Made by a program: the position numbers and the translations under genes. Below the pieces are notes generated by a model. The model ran no database searches. It saw only the letters and a program-made list of their open reading frames with translations, and was not told the DNA's origin. A stretch of DNA of 64,000 bases from contig JBEKCD010000007.1 of the NCBI GenBank assembly GCA_050015055.1, positions 1 to 64,000 of the forward strand, written 5' to 3'. Of this stretch, positions 26,838 to 36,031 are shown piece after piece. The DNA is from JBEKCD01 sp050015055 (GTDB lineage: Archaea; Thermoproteota; Bathyarchaeia; Bathyarchaeales; Bathycorpusculaceae). Within the stretch, counting starts at the first letter, position 1; each line of letters begins with the position of its first letter.

Positions 26838-27992
26838 TTGTACGTATCCAACGTGCTGAAAGTTCTATACTCGCCACGAAAAACGTTGAAAGAAGTGATT
26901 CAGAACCCAAAGTACATCGGACCCCTTCTCATCATGCTTCTTCTCATAGCAGTCAACGTGGCATCCACATATGCAGTCCTTTCCAAAGAATACTACGAAC
27001 AGATTTTGCCCAACGGAACAACGTTAGATGAATGGACCCAAAACAGCACCTTTTGGACATCAAACGCAAACATCACCCAAAGCAGCGATGCCATCAACGG
27101 GTCAATCTACGGGAGCGTAAGCATAGCCTTCTCAGCCCAAAACAGTTCAACGATTTGGATGCAGCTAACCGGAATAGGCACCGTGAACTGTTCCGTTCCA
27201 AACGGTTTCAACCTCTTGTCGTTCAGAATAAAGTGGACTAGCCCAGCGACACAACCCGAAAACGTGACAATTCAGATTTTTACACAAAACTCCTCATCAG
27301 ACTACTTCTACAACGATCTAACAGGCGCGTTCTCCAATGCAACTTACAACATTTGGAACAACGCCACGATACCACTTAATTCCTCAGCATGGTCTGGCTC
27401 GAACCCCAACGCGGACTGGGGCAACGTTACGGGCCTGCAACTGCAATTCACCTGGACTGGCAATTCCAACGTGACCTTACTTGTTGATGGCCTGTTTTTC
27501 CACGGCCCCTTCAAGTCTCTACTCGAAACCGACGGCGCATCTTACCTGGTTGATTACGCGGTTTCGGGCGTCTTTCAATACGTAATCACTTGGATTCTGC
27601 TTGCCGGCCTAATCTACGTGCTAGTCAGAGCTTTCAAGGGCAAAATCGTCTGGAAACCCGCCTTGATTGCAGTCGGATTCATTCTCATGACCATGTTTGT
27701 CGGGGCTTTAATAAACGGGATTGGTTATTCAACATTGCCAACAATTCGCTTCCCGTTTGAAGCCATAGGCGGCGTACAGGGAGAAGGCACGGCCGCTCTC
27801 AACACGATTACAAACCAAACCTGGCTCGTAACACAAATCGGCTTGGTCTCGGAATTGCTCGTGTGGGCGTGGACAGCAGTGTTAGCTTCGCTTGTCGTCC
27901 GGGCAGTAACTGAATTCTCATGGGCCAAAAGCGTGGCAGTAGCAATAATAGCCTACCTGATTACGATACTCATCGCAGGCATCATAGCCTGA
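26838..27992 (+). CDS. Yip1-type membrane protein with large extracytoplasmic loop
   Basis: 384 aa, TTG start with GGAG 9 nt upstream. N-terminal 'VLYSPRKTLKEVIQNPKYIG' is a typical Yip1-family opening, followed by a helix, a ~190-residue Asn/Ser/Thr-rich extracytoplasmic domain with many N-glycosylation sequons, then four to five helices (~245-384). The loop resembles a jelly-roll carbohydrate-binding fold. It follows HMGCS by 47 nt and may be in the same transcript. Function unknown. Confidence 0.75.
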   Translation: MYVSNVLKVLYSPRKTLKEVIQNPKYIGPLLIMLLLIAVNVASTYAVLSKEYYEQILPNGTTLDEWTQNSTFWTSNANITQSSDAINGSIYGSVSIAFSAQNSSTIWMQLTGIGTVNCSVPNGFNLLSFRIKWTSPATQPENVTIQIFTQNSSSDYFYNDLTGAFSNATYNIWNNATIPLNSSAWSGSNPNADWGNVTGLQLQFTWTGNSNVTLLVDGLFFHGPFKSLLETDGASYLVDYAVSGVFQYVITWILLAGLIYVLVRAFKGKIVWKPALIAVGFILMTMFVGALINGIGYSTLPTIRFPFEAIGGVQGEGTAALNTITNQTWLVTQIGLVSELLVWAWTAVLASLVVRAVTEFSWAKSVAVAIIAYLITILIAGIIA

Positions 27993-28093
27993 CGACGATA
28001 TTCGCAGATACCTTCATAAGAAGAAGAGTCAGAATTCGAAGCGTGAGTGAAAAATTCGCGCTCAAGGAAAGAGCCTAGACAGAAGGGATAAGA

Positions 28094-28384
28094 TTGAAAA
28101 TAAACGAGTTACGAGATGGAATGAAACGCATAAACTTGACTGCAAAGGTCACTGAAAAGTCTGATACACGAGAAGTCACGTCGCGATTCAAAGATCAAAC
28201 TCTCAAGGTTGCGAGCGCAACCATCGCTGACGAGACGGGCACGATAAAACTGACACTTTGGAACGAACAGATAAATCAAGTTAACGTCAACGACACAGTA
28301 AAAATACAGAACGGCTACATCACAAGCTTCAGAGGCGAGATTCAACTGAACAGTGGAAGATACGGAACCTTGACGGTTGAGTGA
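28094..28384 (+). CDS. Single OB-fold protein (RPA/SOSS-B-like)
   Basis: 96 aa, TTG start. One OB fold: 'INLTAKVTEKSDTREVTSRF', 'ASATIADETGTIKLTLWNEQ', 'VKIQNGYITSFRGEIQLNSG'. This is the layout of small archaeal single-strand nucleic-acid-binding proteins such as SSB/hSSB1-like. Followed by a TRAM protein 57 nt downstream; the two likely form an operon of nucleic-acid-binding proteins. Confidence 0.85.
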   Translation: MKINELRDGMKRINLTAKVTEKSDTREVTSRFKDQTLKVASATIADETGTIKLTLWNEQINQVNVNDTVKIQNGYITSFRGEIQLNSGRYGTLTVE

Positions 28385-28441
28385 ACTGGAAAGAACCAAG
28401 CATAAGGAGTTTCGGCTGGCCAAGACTGAGAGGTGAAACGA

Positions 28442-28738
28442 ATGGAAGAGAGACAAGGCTTCGGCCAAAGAAGAGGAGGATTCAGAGGTCGCAGAGAAAC
28501 AGGAGGATTCGTTCCTAAACCAGTAGAAGTCGGAAAAGAATATGAAGCTGACATTCAAGAAGTAAGCCGAAGAGGGGAGGGCATAGCCATAATAGAGGGC
28601 CTAGTGATATTCGTACCGAACGCAAAGCAAGGCGAACACGTAAAAATCAAGGTAACACGGATAAGCAGAAGATTCGCAGAGGCCGAGGTCGTCGGAGAAG
28701 GGAAGACGCAAAGCGAGGAAGAGAAGACAGATAGCTGA
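28442..28738 (+). CDS. TRAM-domain RNA-binding protein
   Basis: 98 aa from ATG 28442, chosen over an upstream GTG because of GAGGTGA 5 nt before it. N-terminal Arg/Gly-rich tail (~1-30, RGG-like), then a TRAM domain ('GKEYEADIQEVSRRGEGIAI', 'FVPNAKQGEHVKIKVTRISR'), and an acidic end. Stand-alone TRAM proteins act as RNA chaperones in archaea; the RGG tail would add RNA affinity. Confidence 0.88.
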   Translation: MEERQGFGQRRGGFRGRRETGGFVPKPVEVGKEYEADIQEVSRRGEGIAIIEGLVIFVPNAKQGEHVKIKVTRISRRFAEAEVVGEGKTQSEEEKTDS

Positions 28739-28806
28739 ACAATGGAGAATCGAACGCAACAAGTATCGAATCAAATCTTTGGCAAACTTTTGCTTGCAGG
28801 TTGTTC

Positions 28807-29244
28807 TCATTTCTTCTTGAAGAAGAGCCAGTTCTTTTTGTCTTTAAATCTTACGAGAACGTAAGTACCTCTCAGTTTTTCACCGTTAATTTCCAAGATG
28901 AACTTGTCCTCTTTTCTGTCCACCATCTTATAGGTTCCCTTGTCCCACATTTCCACAGTGCCCGCTCCGTATCCGCCTTCTGGAATTACACCTTCAAAAG
29001 TTGCATAAGCCAGTGGGTGATCCTCCACCTGAACAGCAAGCCTCTTAACCCCCGACTCAAGCGGCGGCTCTTTGGGAATTGCCCAGCTCTTCAGCACACC
29101 GTCCATTTCCAATCGCAAATCGTAATGCAAATGCGTGGCAGCATGTCTCTGAATGAGGTAGACGTCTCCTCCATTTTCCCTGCGCTCATCCTTCGGTTCA
29201 CTGGCCTTGAAGTTCCTCTTGCCCTCATACCTTTTAAGGCTCAA
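28807..29244 (-). CDS. DNA ligase D-type 3'-phosphoesterase (stand-alone)
   Basis: 145 aa, full LigD phosphoesterase domain only. Motifs: 'VYLIQRHAATHLHYDLRLEM' (His and Asp metal ligands), 'SWAIPKEPPLESGVKRLAVQ', 'VEDHPLAYATFEGVIPEGGY', 'TYVLVRFKDKKNWLFFKK'. Removes 3' phosphates or a terminal ribonucleotide so DNA ends can be ligated. Archaea often keep this domain as a separate gene. No ligase or Ku is adjacent; an OB and a TRAM protein converge on it. Confidence 0.93.
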   Translation of the reverse strand: MSLKRYEGKRNFKASEPKDERRENGGDVYLIQRHAATHLHYDLRLEMDGVLKSWAIPKEPPLESGVKRLAVQVEDHPLAYATFEGVIPEGGYGAGTVEMWDKGTYKMVDRKEDKFILEINGEKLRGTYVLVRFKDKKNWLFFKKK

Positions 29245-29332
29245 TCTTCAAACATCTCCTGACCGCCGCAATTAGCAAAGTCTTGTTCACCATCATAAGA
29301 TGTCAGTGCATTCTTGTAGTTTCAGTTTGTGT

Positions 29333-30298
29333 CTAGCTTGTTCTGAGGTCATCGAAGAATTCCGTTAGGTCGGCTGTGGAGTCGTCGTTTTCGTCACTGA
29401 TTCTCTGTTTTGCGGGTGGATTGTCTCGGTAGAAAGGTATCCTGTCAGCGATGCGATCTACGAAGGTTGGTTGAAGCTCATTCTTGTAGAAGGTACCTAT
29501 CGGGATCTTGTCTCCCCATTCGCGGGCCTTGTCCATGGCCGCCATCTTCTTCTGAAACTCTTCTGCCGGGTTGTGCACGACAGGATCGTATCCAGTTTCC
29601 TCCAACTTGTAAAGCCTAGACTGGGGGTTTCCAGTTTTTGGATCTTTTCTGTCTTCACCCGCATACCACTCCTTAGTGTTTATGTCGTTGTACGTGGGGC
29701 ACGGCTGCAGGGCGTCTATGAACGCGAGGCCTTTGTGCTGGACTGCCTGTTTGATGGTGTCTTTCAGATGCTTTACGTCGTAGGCGTATGAACGTGCAAC
29801 GAAGGTGTAGCCTGCTACGAGCGCCAACGCAATGGGGTTGACCGCCTCGTTGATGTTTGGTTTCGGAAGGGCTTTGGTTTTCAAGCCGAGCTTCAGCGTT
29901 GGTGACGCTTGACCCTTTGTCAACCCGTAAACGCCGTTGTTGTGTATAATGTACGTGATGTCCAGGTTTCTTCTTCCAGTGTTCACAAAGTGGCCAGCGC
30001 CTATTCCGAGACCGTCGCCGTCTCCTCCGATTGCCAGAACGACAAGTTCAGGGTTTGCTAGTTTTATGCCAGTTGCGAACGGCAAGGTTCTGCCGTGAAG
30101 AGTGTGAACGCCGTAGACTCTGACGTTGTGAGGCTCTTTGCCTGAGCATCCTATTCCTGAAACCATCACAACGTTGTGCGGCTCCAAGCCGAGTTCTGCG
30201 AGAGCCATCTGCAAAGCGGTCATTATCCCGAAATCCCCGCAACCTGGACACCAGTCCGCGAAAACGTCTGTCTTGAAATCCGTCAATTTAAGAACCAT
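29333..30298 (-). CDS. korB: 2-oxoacid:ferredoxin oxidoreductase, beta subunit
   Basis: 321 aa. Thiamine-diphosphate subunit: cluster/TPP start 'DWCPGCGDFGIMTALQMALA', 'GIGCSGKEPHNVRVYGVHTLHGR', TPP-binding 'GGDGDGLGIGAGHFVN', and 'NNGVYGLTKGQASPT'. Oxidatively decarboxylates a 2-oxoacid (probably 2-oxoglutarate or a broad range) to acyl-CoA while reducing ferredoxin. Overlaps korA by 11 nt. The last ~60 residues are charged and go beyond the core fold. Confidence 0.92.
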   Translation of the reverse strand: MVLKLTDFKTDVFADWCPGCGDFGIMTALQMALAELGLEPHNVVMVSGIGCSGKEPHNVRVYGVHTLHGRTLPFATGIKLANPELVVLAIGGDGDGLGIGAGHFVNTGRRNLDITYIIHNNGVYGLTKGQASPTLKLGLKTKALPKPNINEAVNPIALALVAGYTFVARSYAYDVKHLKDTIKQAVQHKGLAFIDALQPCPTYNDINTKEWYAGEDRKDPKTGNPQSRLYKLEETGYDPVVHNPAEEFQKKMAAMDKAREWGDKIPIGTFYKNELQPTFVDRIADRIPFYRDNPPAKQRISDENDDSTADLTEFFDDLRTS

Positions 30299-32207
30299 AG
30301 GTCAACACCTGTCTCTCAGGAGCTTGTCCACGCAGAATATTCTTCAATGCAGCGTAGACTTCGGTCGTGGTTATGGGTCTTCCAGTATACTTCAGGACGT
30401 AGAAGTTCACCTGAACACCCGCCTCTTCCTTAAGCATGCCCCCAAGCTGCCCCAGATAGTTCCCTTCAACGTCAATAACTTTCCGTGCTGCTTTCAGGGA
30501 ATTGGCCACATACTCTTTCGGAAGCGGGTGCAACATTCGCAACTGCATAAAACCCAGACTGAAGCCCTCAGCCTTCAACATTTCCGTAGCCTCAAGAATG
30601 GCTCCTTTTGGAGATCCCCAGCTGACAATAATGTTTTCAGAGTCCTTGTCGCCGAAAAAGTTGACTTTCTCCTCAAGGGGGACTTCTTTATCAATCAATT
30701 CGAGTTTTCTCATTCTTTTTTCAACCATCTTGATCCTGTTCAACGGTTCTTCGCTGATGTGGCCGAACTCGTTGTGTTCGTCTCCAGTGTACCAGTGAAC
30801 GCCATTTCTCGTGCCTAAGAAGACTCTGGGAGACACGCCTGTTTCAGTGAAACTGAAGCGCTTGTACGCTCCCTCTTCAAGCTTAGCCACGTCAAGGATT
30901 TCGCCTCTTTGAATCTTGAAGTGGCCAGTGTCGAATAGAGGGTAGGTTTGAGAACAGTTGGCCATGGCCTTGTCAATAAGGTGGATAACTGGCAGCTGGA
31001 ACCGCTCGGCATAATTGAAAGCGCGCGCCGCGTCGTAGAAGCATTCTCTTATGTCGCCTGAACAAAGGATTATGCGCGGGAATTCTCCATGACCAGCGTG
31101 AACGGCAAACCTCAGATCAGCCTGCCCGTGACGCGTCGGCAAACCCGTAGCAGGAGCTCCTCGCTGGTAATAAGTGATAACCAAGGGCACTTCGCTGTTT
31201 CCTGCCCAGCTTAAGCCCTCAACCATGAGCGAAAACCCTGGTCCTGAAGTTGAAGTCGCGGCTCTTGCACCCGCTAGCGCAGCTCCTGAAGCCGAGTTCA
31301 CTGCGGCGATTTCGTCTTCCGTCTGAACGACTAATAATCCTCCGTCTCCGCTTCTGGTCTTCAGAACCTCGTGCGCTTCCAAGTACTCGCTTTCATCCGC
31401 TGCAGGTGTTATTGGATAGTAGGTCTGAACGCGGCATCCGCCAAGAACCTTGCCCATCGCAACGGCCTGGTTTCCTGAAACGAAGATTCTCTGCTCCTTT
31501 GCATCGAGGCTCACAAGCTTATGAGGGAGGCCTTCCTTGAACGTTCTCCGGGTGTAATCGTACGCTTCTCTTAAAGCCATTATGTTCATTTCTGCAACGT
31601 TCGGTTTGTCCGAAAAAACGGCGTTGATGGCTTTTTCAACCAATCCGCGGTCGTAATCAAGCAGGGCGAAAGAAACTCCCGTGGTTAGAACGTTTATCAT
31701 GCGCGTGACCTTGCTTATCTGTTCTATTCCCAGTTTCGCCGCGATTGTTTTTAGCAGATCCATATATGGAATTTCGAAAACGCTTATGCCTGCTTTCTTG
31801 GCATCGTCGAGAAAGTCGCTCAGATTCTCATTTAAACCTTTTTGACTCATGTATTTGCGAACTTCATCCTTAAACTCAGGTGGAAGTGTGGGTATTCCCA
31901 AGACACGTGTGCCTGTTTGCTCCCTGTCGACTATTATACCGCCGCCGGAAACCACCTCGCCTATGTGTCTCACCACTGTTTCAGCGTCAAAAGCAGCCAG
32001 TAAATCCACGTCGTTGACGTTAGCCAAGACTTCCTTTTCGGAAACGCGAAGGTGAAAATAGCTGTGCAGACCCTTGATGTTTGAGTGGTACTCTCTTCTT
32101 CCAAAAACGTAAAGACCGCCATAGCCGCACGCTCTTCCAAAAATGTTTGCGGCAGAGTCGACTCCGGCCCCTTGCGGCCCACCTGCCATCCAGTTGATCT
32201 CCTTCAT
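30288..32207 (-). CDS. korA: 2-oxoacid:ferredoxin oxidoreductase, fused gamma-alpha subunit
   Basis: 639 aa from ATG 32207 (GGAGG 6 nt upstream); the first in-frame ATG at 32213 is too close to that site. Residues ~1-200 are the gamma domain ('INWMAGGPQGAGVDSAANIF'), followed by alpha ('GNQAVAMGKVLGGCRVQTYY', 'ATSTSGPGFSLMVEGLSWAG', 'LPTRHGQADLRFAVHAGHG'). This fused form with a separate beta is the crenarchaeal-type OFOR, often with broad 2-oxoacid range. A Cys-rich microprotein precedes it by 55 nt. Confidence 0.93.
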   Translation of the reverse strand: MKEINWMAGGPQGAGVDSAANIFGRACGYGGLYVFGRREYHSNIKGLHSYFHLRVSEKEVLANVNDVDLLAAFDAETVVRHIGEVVSGGGIIVDREQTGTRVLGIPTLPPEFKDEVRKYMSQKGLNENLSDFLDDAKKAGISVFEIPYMDLLKTIAAKLGIEQISKVTRMINVLTTGVSFALLDYDRGLVEKAINAVFSDKPNVAEMNIMALREAYDYTRRTFKEGLPHKLVSLDAKEQRIFVSGNQAVAMGKVLGGCRVQTYYPITPAADESEYLEAHEVLKTRSGDGGLLVVQTEDEIAAVNSASGAALAGARAATSTSGPGFSLMVEGLSWAGNSEVPLVITYYQRGAPATGLPTRHGQADLRFAVHAGHGEFPRIILCSGDIRECFYDAARAFNYAERFQLPVIHLIDKAMANCSQTYPLFDTGHFKIQRGEILDVAKLEEGAYKRFSFTETGVSPRVFLGTRNGVHWYTGDEHNEFGHISEEPLNRIKMVEKRMRKLELIDKEVPLEEKVNFFGDKDSENIIVSWGSPKGAILEATEMLKAEGFSLGFMQLRMLHPLPKEYVANSLKAARKVIDVEGNYLGQLGGMLKEEAGVQVNFYVLKYTGRPITTTEVYAALKNILRGQAPERQVLTYGS

Positions 32208-32262
32208 CCTCATCCTCCTCGTCGAATATTCACGAAAATTGTCTGGAACCAGCTAGGCGTTT

Positions 32263-32400
32263 TCAGCCGCCCGTAACCGCGTCCGTGCCAACGCAGCACT
32301 CGCAGCCAGAAGATTCACCGCAATAAGGACAGACACACTTGCACTGGTCGATAGGACAGCCACACTTTTCACAAAGAGGCAACTTTTCTTCAGATTTCAT
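32263..32400 (-). CDS. 45-aa cysteine-rich microprotein upstream of korAB
   Basis: ATG with GAGG 9 nt upstream; 45 residues containing 10 Cys: C10, C13, C15, C20, C22, C24, C27, C33, C35, C36. 'CEKCGCPIDQCKCVCPYCG' gives CxxC/CxC pairs as in zinc knuckles or metallothioneins. It is the first gene of the korAB operon. It could bind zinc or iron-sulfur clusters, or help deliver iron to the oxidoreductase. No homologue recognised. The strong start signals and regular Cys spacing argue that it is real. Confidence 0.7.
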   Translation of the reverse strand: MKSEEKLPLCEKCGCPIDQCKCVCPYCGESSGCECCVGTDAVTGG

Positions 32401-32616
32401 TTCTATCATCCTCTTCAGTCTAATAATTAGCTTGGGAATTAAGCTTTCGGAAGTTGGAAACTCGCAAAGGAACGAATTTAGAAAAAGGGAGGATTACTGA
32501 AAAGTCTAATTCGCCGGTGCCGTATTCACTCATTGATTCAAGTCGAAATGGTCTGAGGCTGACAGCAAGCTTATAATTGCTGATTGAGACACTTGAAAAA
32601 TGAAGGAGGATGTGAA

Positions 32617-33120
32617 ATGGAGAAGACTCTTGAAAACTTGAAGAGCGCTTTCGCGGGCGAGTCGCAGGCGAATCGTCGCTACGTGGCCTTTGCCCAGAAG
32701 GCTGAAGAGGAAGGTTTTTCACAGGTTGCGAAGTTGTTCAGGGCAGCCGCGGAGGCAGAGACTGTTCACGCGTTGAATCACGTCAAGACGATGGGAGAAG
32801 TGAAAGCCACGGCTGAAAACTTGGATGCCGCGATAACCGGAGAGACGTTCGAATACAAGAAGATGTACCCGGAATACGTGAAAACTGCCAAGAAAGAAGA
32901 AAACACGCAGGCAACTTGGAGCTTCAACGTGGCTAATCAGGTTGAGCAGGTGCACGCGAACCTGTTTACAAAGGCTGTTAAGGCCTTGAAAACTGGTAAG
33001 GAGCTGCCTAAGGTTGACTATTACGTTTGCAGCGTGTGTGGAAACACTGTTGAAAACGAAGCGCCCGAAAAATGCCCAGTCTGCGGGAATCCGAAATCAA
33101 AATTCTTCAAGGTGGCTTAG
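32617..33120 (+). CDS. Rubrerythrin
   Basis: 167 aa from ATG 32617 with GGAGG 7 nt upstream and a TTATAATT box at ~32570. Ferritin-like diiron domain ('AFAGESQANRRY' E15, 'EAETVHA' E48/H51, 'NQVEQVHANL' E110/H113) followed by a rubredoxin-like FeS4 site (C138, C141, C153, C156). Reduces peroxide with electrons from NAD(P)H via small redox proteins; protects anaerobes. Convergent with the FNR-type reductase, a possible electron donor. Confidence 0.96.
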   Translation: MEKTLENLKSAFAGESQANRRYVAFAQKAEEEGFSQVAKLFRAAAEAETVHALNHVKTMGEVKATAENLDAAITGETFEYKKMYPEYVKTAKKEENTQATWSFNVANQVEQVHANLFTKAVKALKTGKELPKVDYYVCSVCGNTVENEAPEKCPVCGNPKSKFFKVA

Positions 33121-33157
33121 GCGCGGACGGGGCCAACCTTTTCTTGCTTGTCCGCTG

Positions 33158-33856
33158 TTAGTAGCCTGCGAAATTCTCGTTCTTAACGTTCTCGCCGGGA
33201 ACATCTAGAGTTTTTAGGAGGTTTCCCATGGCTTGTACCATGGCTGGGGGACCGCAAACGTAGAACACGGTTTCAAGGTACTCTGGAATCTCTTTTTTGA
33301 CCATTTCGGCATCGATGTTGCCCTCGTAGCCGTTCCAGTTTGCATTCGGCTCGGCCAAGGTGAACGCTACTTTGAGGTTATTGTTCTGTCGCTGCATTTG
33401 CTCGAGGTCTTGTCTGAAAACGACGTCTGCCTCAGTTCGGTTTCCGTAGAGCAGGGTAACTTTCGTGTTCAGTTTCATGTCTGTGCAATATCGGCATATG
33501 CTTCTGAGCGGAGTGATGCCAACTCCTCCTGAGAGCAGGCCGATTCTCTCAGACTCTCCTTCAAAAGTGAAGTTGCCGAAAGGAGCGTCTATTGTCACTG
33601 GATCGCCCACTCTCAACGCGTCCAGCCTGTCTGAGAAGGGATGTCCAGTGAGCTTCTTCGTAAACTCGATGTAGTCCTTCTCAGTCGGACTGCTGGAGAT
33701 GCTGAAAGGCTTTCGTGCTTCTTGCTCTCCGATTTTAAGGGTGACAAACATGTACTGTCCTGCTTTGAAGTTCAATGAACTCGCCCTTGCAAAACGAAAA
33801 CTCTTCACGTTGTAGGTGCGCGGGATAATGTGCGCAACCCTCGTTTCAAACTTCAT
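33158..33856 (-). CDS. Ferredoxin-NAD(P)+ reductase-type flavoprotein
   Basis: 232 aa from ATG 33856; a GTG nine bases upstream is possible. FAD domain ('FKAGQYMFVTLKIG', 'RKPFSISSSPTEKDYIEF') and NAD(P) domain ('IGLLSGGVGITPLRSICRYC', C-terminal 'VFYVCGPPAMVQAMGNLL'). No [2Fe-2S] domain is attached. Passes electrons between NAD(P)H and a small carrier. Next to rubrerythrin and near korAB and ferritin, so it likely supports oxidative-stress defence or ferredoxin turnover. Confidence 0.9.
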   Translation of the reverse strand: MKFETRVAHIIPRTYNVKSFRFARASSLNFKAGQYMFVTLKIGEQEARKPFSISSSPTEKDYIEFTKKLTGHPFSDRLDALRVGDPVTIDAPFGNFTFEGESERIGLLSGGVGITPLRSICRYCTDMKLNTKVTLLYGNRTEADVVFRQDLEQMQRQNNNLKVAFTLAEPNANWNGYEGNIDAEMVKKEIPEYLETVFYVCGPPAMVQAMGNLLKTLDVPGENVKNENFAGY

Positions 33857-34354
33857 GGTAGCCACCGTGCTTCCAACAAGACTGCTAAACGCCTGAATGG
33901 TCTATCCAAGATCCTTTAAATGGGTTTCCACCTGCCGAAATAACAAGCGAATGAGTGTTTCACGCGCCGGCGAGTTAAATAATTGGTTTAAAATGGTCAT
34001 GATTCTTCTTTTGCCTTTTGGCGCTCAATTTGAGATTGTTCGACAGGCAAATCTTGCCGGACCGAGGGATGGTAAATCATTGGGGCTCCGGCAAATATTG
34101 TGGGAAGTGGAGGTTTTCCCATAACAGTTGAGGCTGCACCTAGCCCGCTTGGAACGCCAAGCCATCTTCGCGAAAGCTAACAGCCCATGCGTTCCGAAAC
34201 TGCCCCCAAAAACCCAAAAGGGAATAAACACCATTTTTAACCATATTAGAGACAAGCCAGCGCGCTATATTCTATTTTGCAGACCTTAGGAATTAAGTTT
34301 TCGGGAAAATTATCTGCCCTAAAATTTTCGATATAAAAAAAGGAATGACTAGTT
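33857..34354. other. Intergenic region, no gene recognised
   Basis: About 500 bp. It holds the start region of the FNR gene and a GCGCGC motif near 34262. Short open frames on both strands lack ribosome-binding sites and protein-like composition. Confidence 0.35.
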
Positions 34355-35335
34355 TTATCTAACGAAGTCATCGAATGTCCAGAAGTGATTTTCTTCTTGA
34401 ATTATTATGTCTTCGAACATGCGTCTTGTTGTTGTGTCGGCGCGTTTGAGTGCTTCAGCGATGATTTCTCGGTACAGCGATATTGCGCTGCTTTCCAATG
34501 CATGATCCAATTTTAGGAAATCCATCGCTGTGTTGCCGACAACTGGAAGTGGATCTGGATTGGTTGTTGCTTCGCCTTCAAGCAAATAGATCCTTTCGCT
34601 GATTTTTTCCAAGTGATCCATTTCTTGAATGAAGATTTCCTTCAGTATCTTGCTTACTACGTTGGCTTTGTTGGTTTCAATTATGGTTTCTAGCGGTGTG
34701 TTCTTCATTCGAAGTTCAAGAAAAGCCGCTTTTTCATGTTGATTTGTGTATTGGATTATTCCTGTGATTTCCGCTGCAACAGCCTTGTTTAAGAGGGCAA
34801 AGTAATCGTCTGTGTATATTTTGCGCCATTTAGGCAAAGGCACTTTGCTTGGCTCTTCTTTCTCGTCCTGGAACTTGGTGTATTCTTGGAATTTGAACAA
34901 GTGCCCTTCTTCTTCACCATAGATTTTCTCGAAGAGTTCACGCGTTTCCCAATCGCCCATTTTCCCAGAAGTCTCGATGATTTGGCGGTAAAGCGTCAAC
35001 GCTTCTTCTTCAGCTTTTACGCCTAGTTTGGCAAATTCGCTTATGCTGTCGCCAATGTTAGGTTTGCCGGATTTAGTGGTGGCTTCCCCTCCAAGATAGT
35101 AAATGCGCTCCATTATACTTGCGGCATGTTTCATTTCTTGGATGGCAATCTCTCTTAGGAATTTTCCAACTGCGTCATAGGTAGTCTTGTCCAGAAAGAT
35201 GTTTTCAGGGATTGTTCTCCGCACGAGCTTTTCCATTTTCGCATGTTGAAGCATATACTGGACTGAAACAGCAATTTCACGTTCAACCGCTTTGTTTAGC
35301 AACTCTCTATATCCTGGTGTTGTTTTAACAGCCAT
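34355..35335 (-). CDS. Tandem ferritin-like (bacterioferritin-type) protein
   Basis: 326 aa from ATG 35335. Two ferritin-like four-helix domains in one chain. Each has the ExxH diiron signature: domain 1 (~5-160) 'VEREIAVSVQYMLQHA', 'IAIQEMKHAASIMERI', 'YGEEEGHLFKFQEY'; domain 2 (~175-326) 'VAAEITGIIQYTNQHE', 'FIQEMDHLEKISERI', 'IIQEENHFWTFDDF'. Normally one domain is ~155 aa, so this is an internal duplication. Iron storage or peroxide detoxification. A TCTTATATCTAAG box lies ~45 bp upstream. Confidence 0.9.
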   Translation of the reverse strand: MAVKTTPGYRELLNKAVEREIAVSVQYMLQHAKMEKLVRRTIPENIFLDKTTYDAVGKFLREIAIQEMKHAASIMERIYYLGGEATTKSGKPNIGDSISEFAKLGVKAEEEALTLYRQIIETSGKMGDWETRELFEKIYGEEEGHLFKFQEYTKFQDEKEEPSKVPLPKWRKIYTDDYFALLNKAVAAEITGIIQYTNQHEKAAFLELRMKNTPLETIIETNKANVVSKILKEIFIQEMDHLEKISERIYLLEGEATTNPDPLPVVGNTAMDFLKLDHALESSAISLYREIIAEALKRADTTTRRMFEDIIIQEENHFWTFDDFVR

Positions 35336-36031
35336 AAATAATCCCAACTTCTACTCCCACAAAGGGACAATTACTTAGATATAAGATTTTTTATAGAAAC
35401 AAATTCAGCGAAAAACACACAATCACAATAGAAAAAGACAAACGCTACAATGTTTATGCATTAATTTTAGCTACAAGTACCTCATTTGCAGGGCTCCTTC
35501 CTAAACCTCGAGTAGCACACAAAAATTACTGAAAGAACAGACAACGCAAAACCACCCCTTCAAAGACAGCAGGCTCAGCATCGTGTCAACACGCCATCCT
35601 CATGGCCTTGAGCCCAAAACACGGTTTAGAGCCGCAAAAAAGGGCGGAATCCACGTTTGGCTAAACCGCAACTAGGCTGTAAGCTCACAAACTCAGCCAG
35701 CCGCAACGATTCACACCTTTCCAGTACGATTCACGCCTTTCCAATACGATTCACGCCTGAACACGCCAAATCCAGACGTGGACCAACCATGACTCAAAGC
35801 TTGCCACTGAAAAGAAGCTTAAAACACCCTCTCCAAAAAAAGAAAAGAAACACAACCCTTTCTCTCAAGAAGCTCAGGAAGCGAAAGCGCGCTTTCACTG
35901 CACATATTCAAGATATTCTTTCCCGCTCAGGACGGCCCGGACGTTGTTGCCGAGACGTTACCGTTCGTTCGCTCAGTCAATTCCCTCGAAACAGAATGTT
36001 GTGACGCTGGTGTCTTCGGGAAAAGAGACTC
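35336..36031. other. Long intergenic region
   Basis: About 700 bp without a convincing gene. It contains the ferritin promoter, a 20-bp tandem repeat at 35707-35758 and a perfect 14-bp palindrome GAAAGCGCGCTTTC (35883-35896). A plus-strand open frame at 35657-36004 is low-complexity Lys/Arg and has no start signals. Confidence 0.4.
35707..35758. repeat. 20-bp tandem repeat, 2.6 copies
   Basis: CGATTCACACCTTTCCAGTA, CGATTCACGCCTTTCCAATA, CGATTCACGCCT in direct succession without spacers, so not a CRISPR. Confidence 0.7.

Noticed and set aside
35707..35758. CRISPR array
   Set aside because: The 20-bp units are directly adjacent with no spacers and no cas genes nearby. I found no CRISPR in the window.
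35657..36004. Plus-strand 115-codon Lys/Arg-rich open frame
   Set aside because: Covers a tandem repeat and a palindrome, no start signals, composition typical of chance translation.
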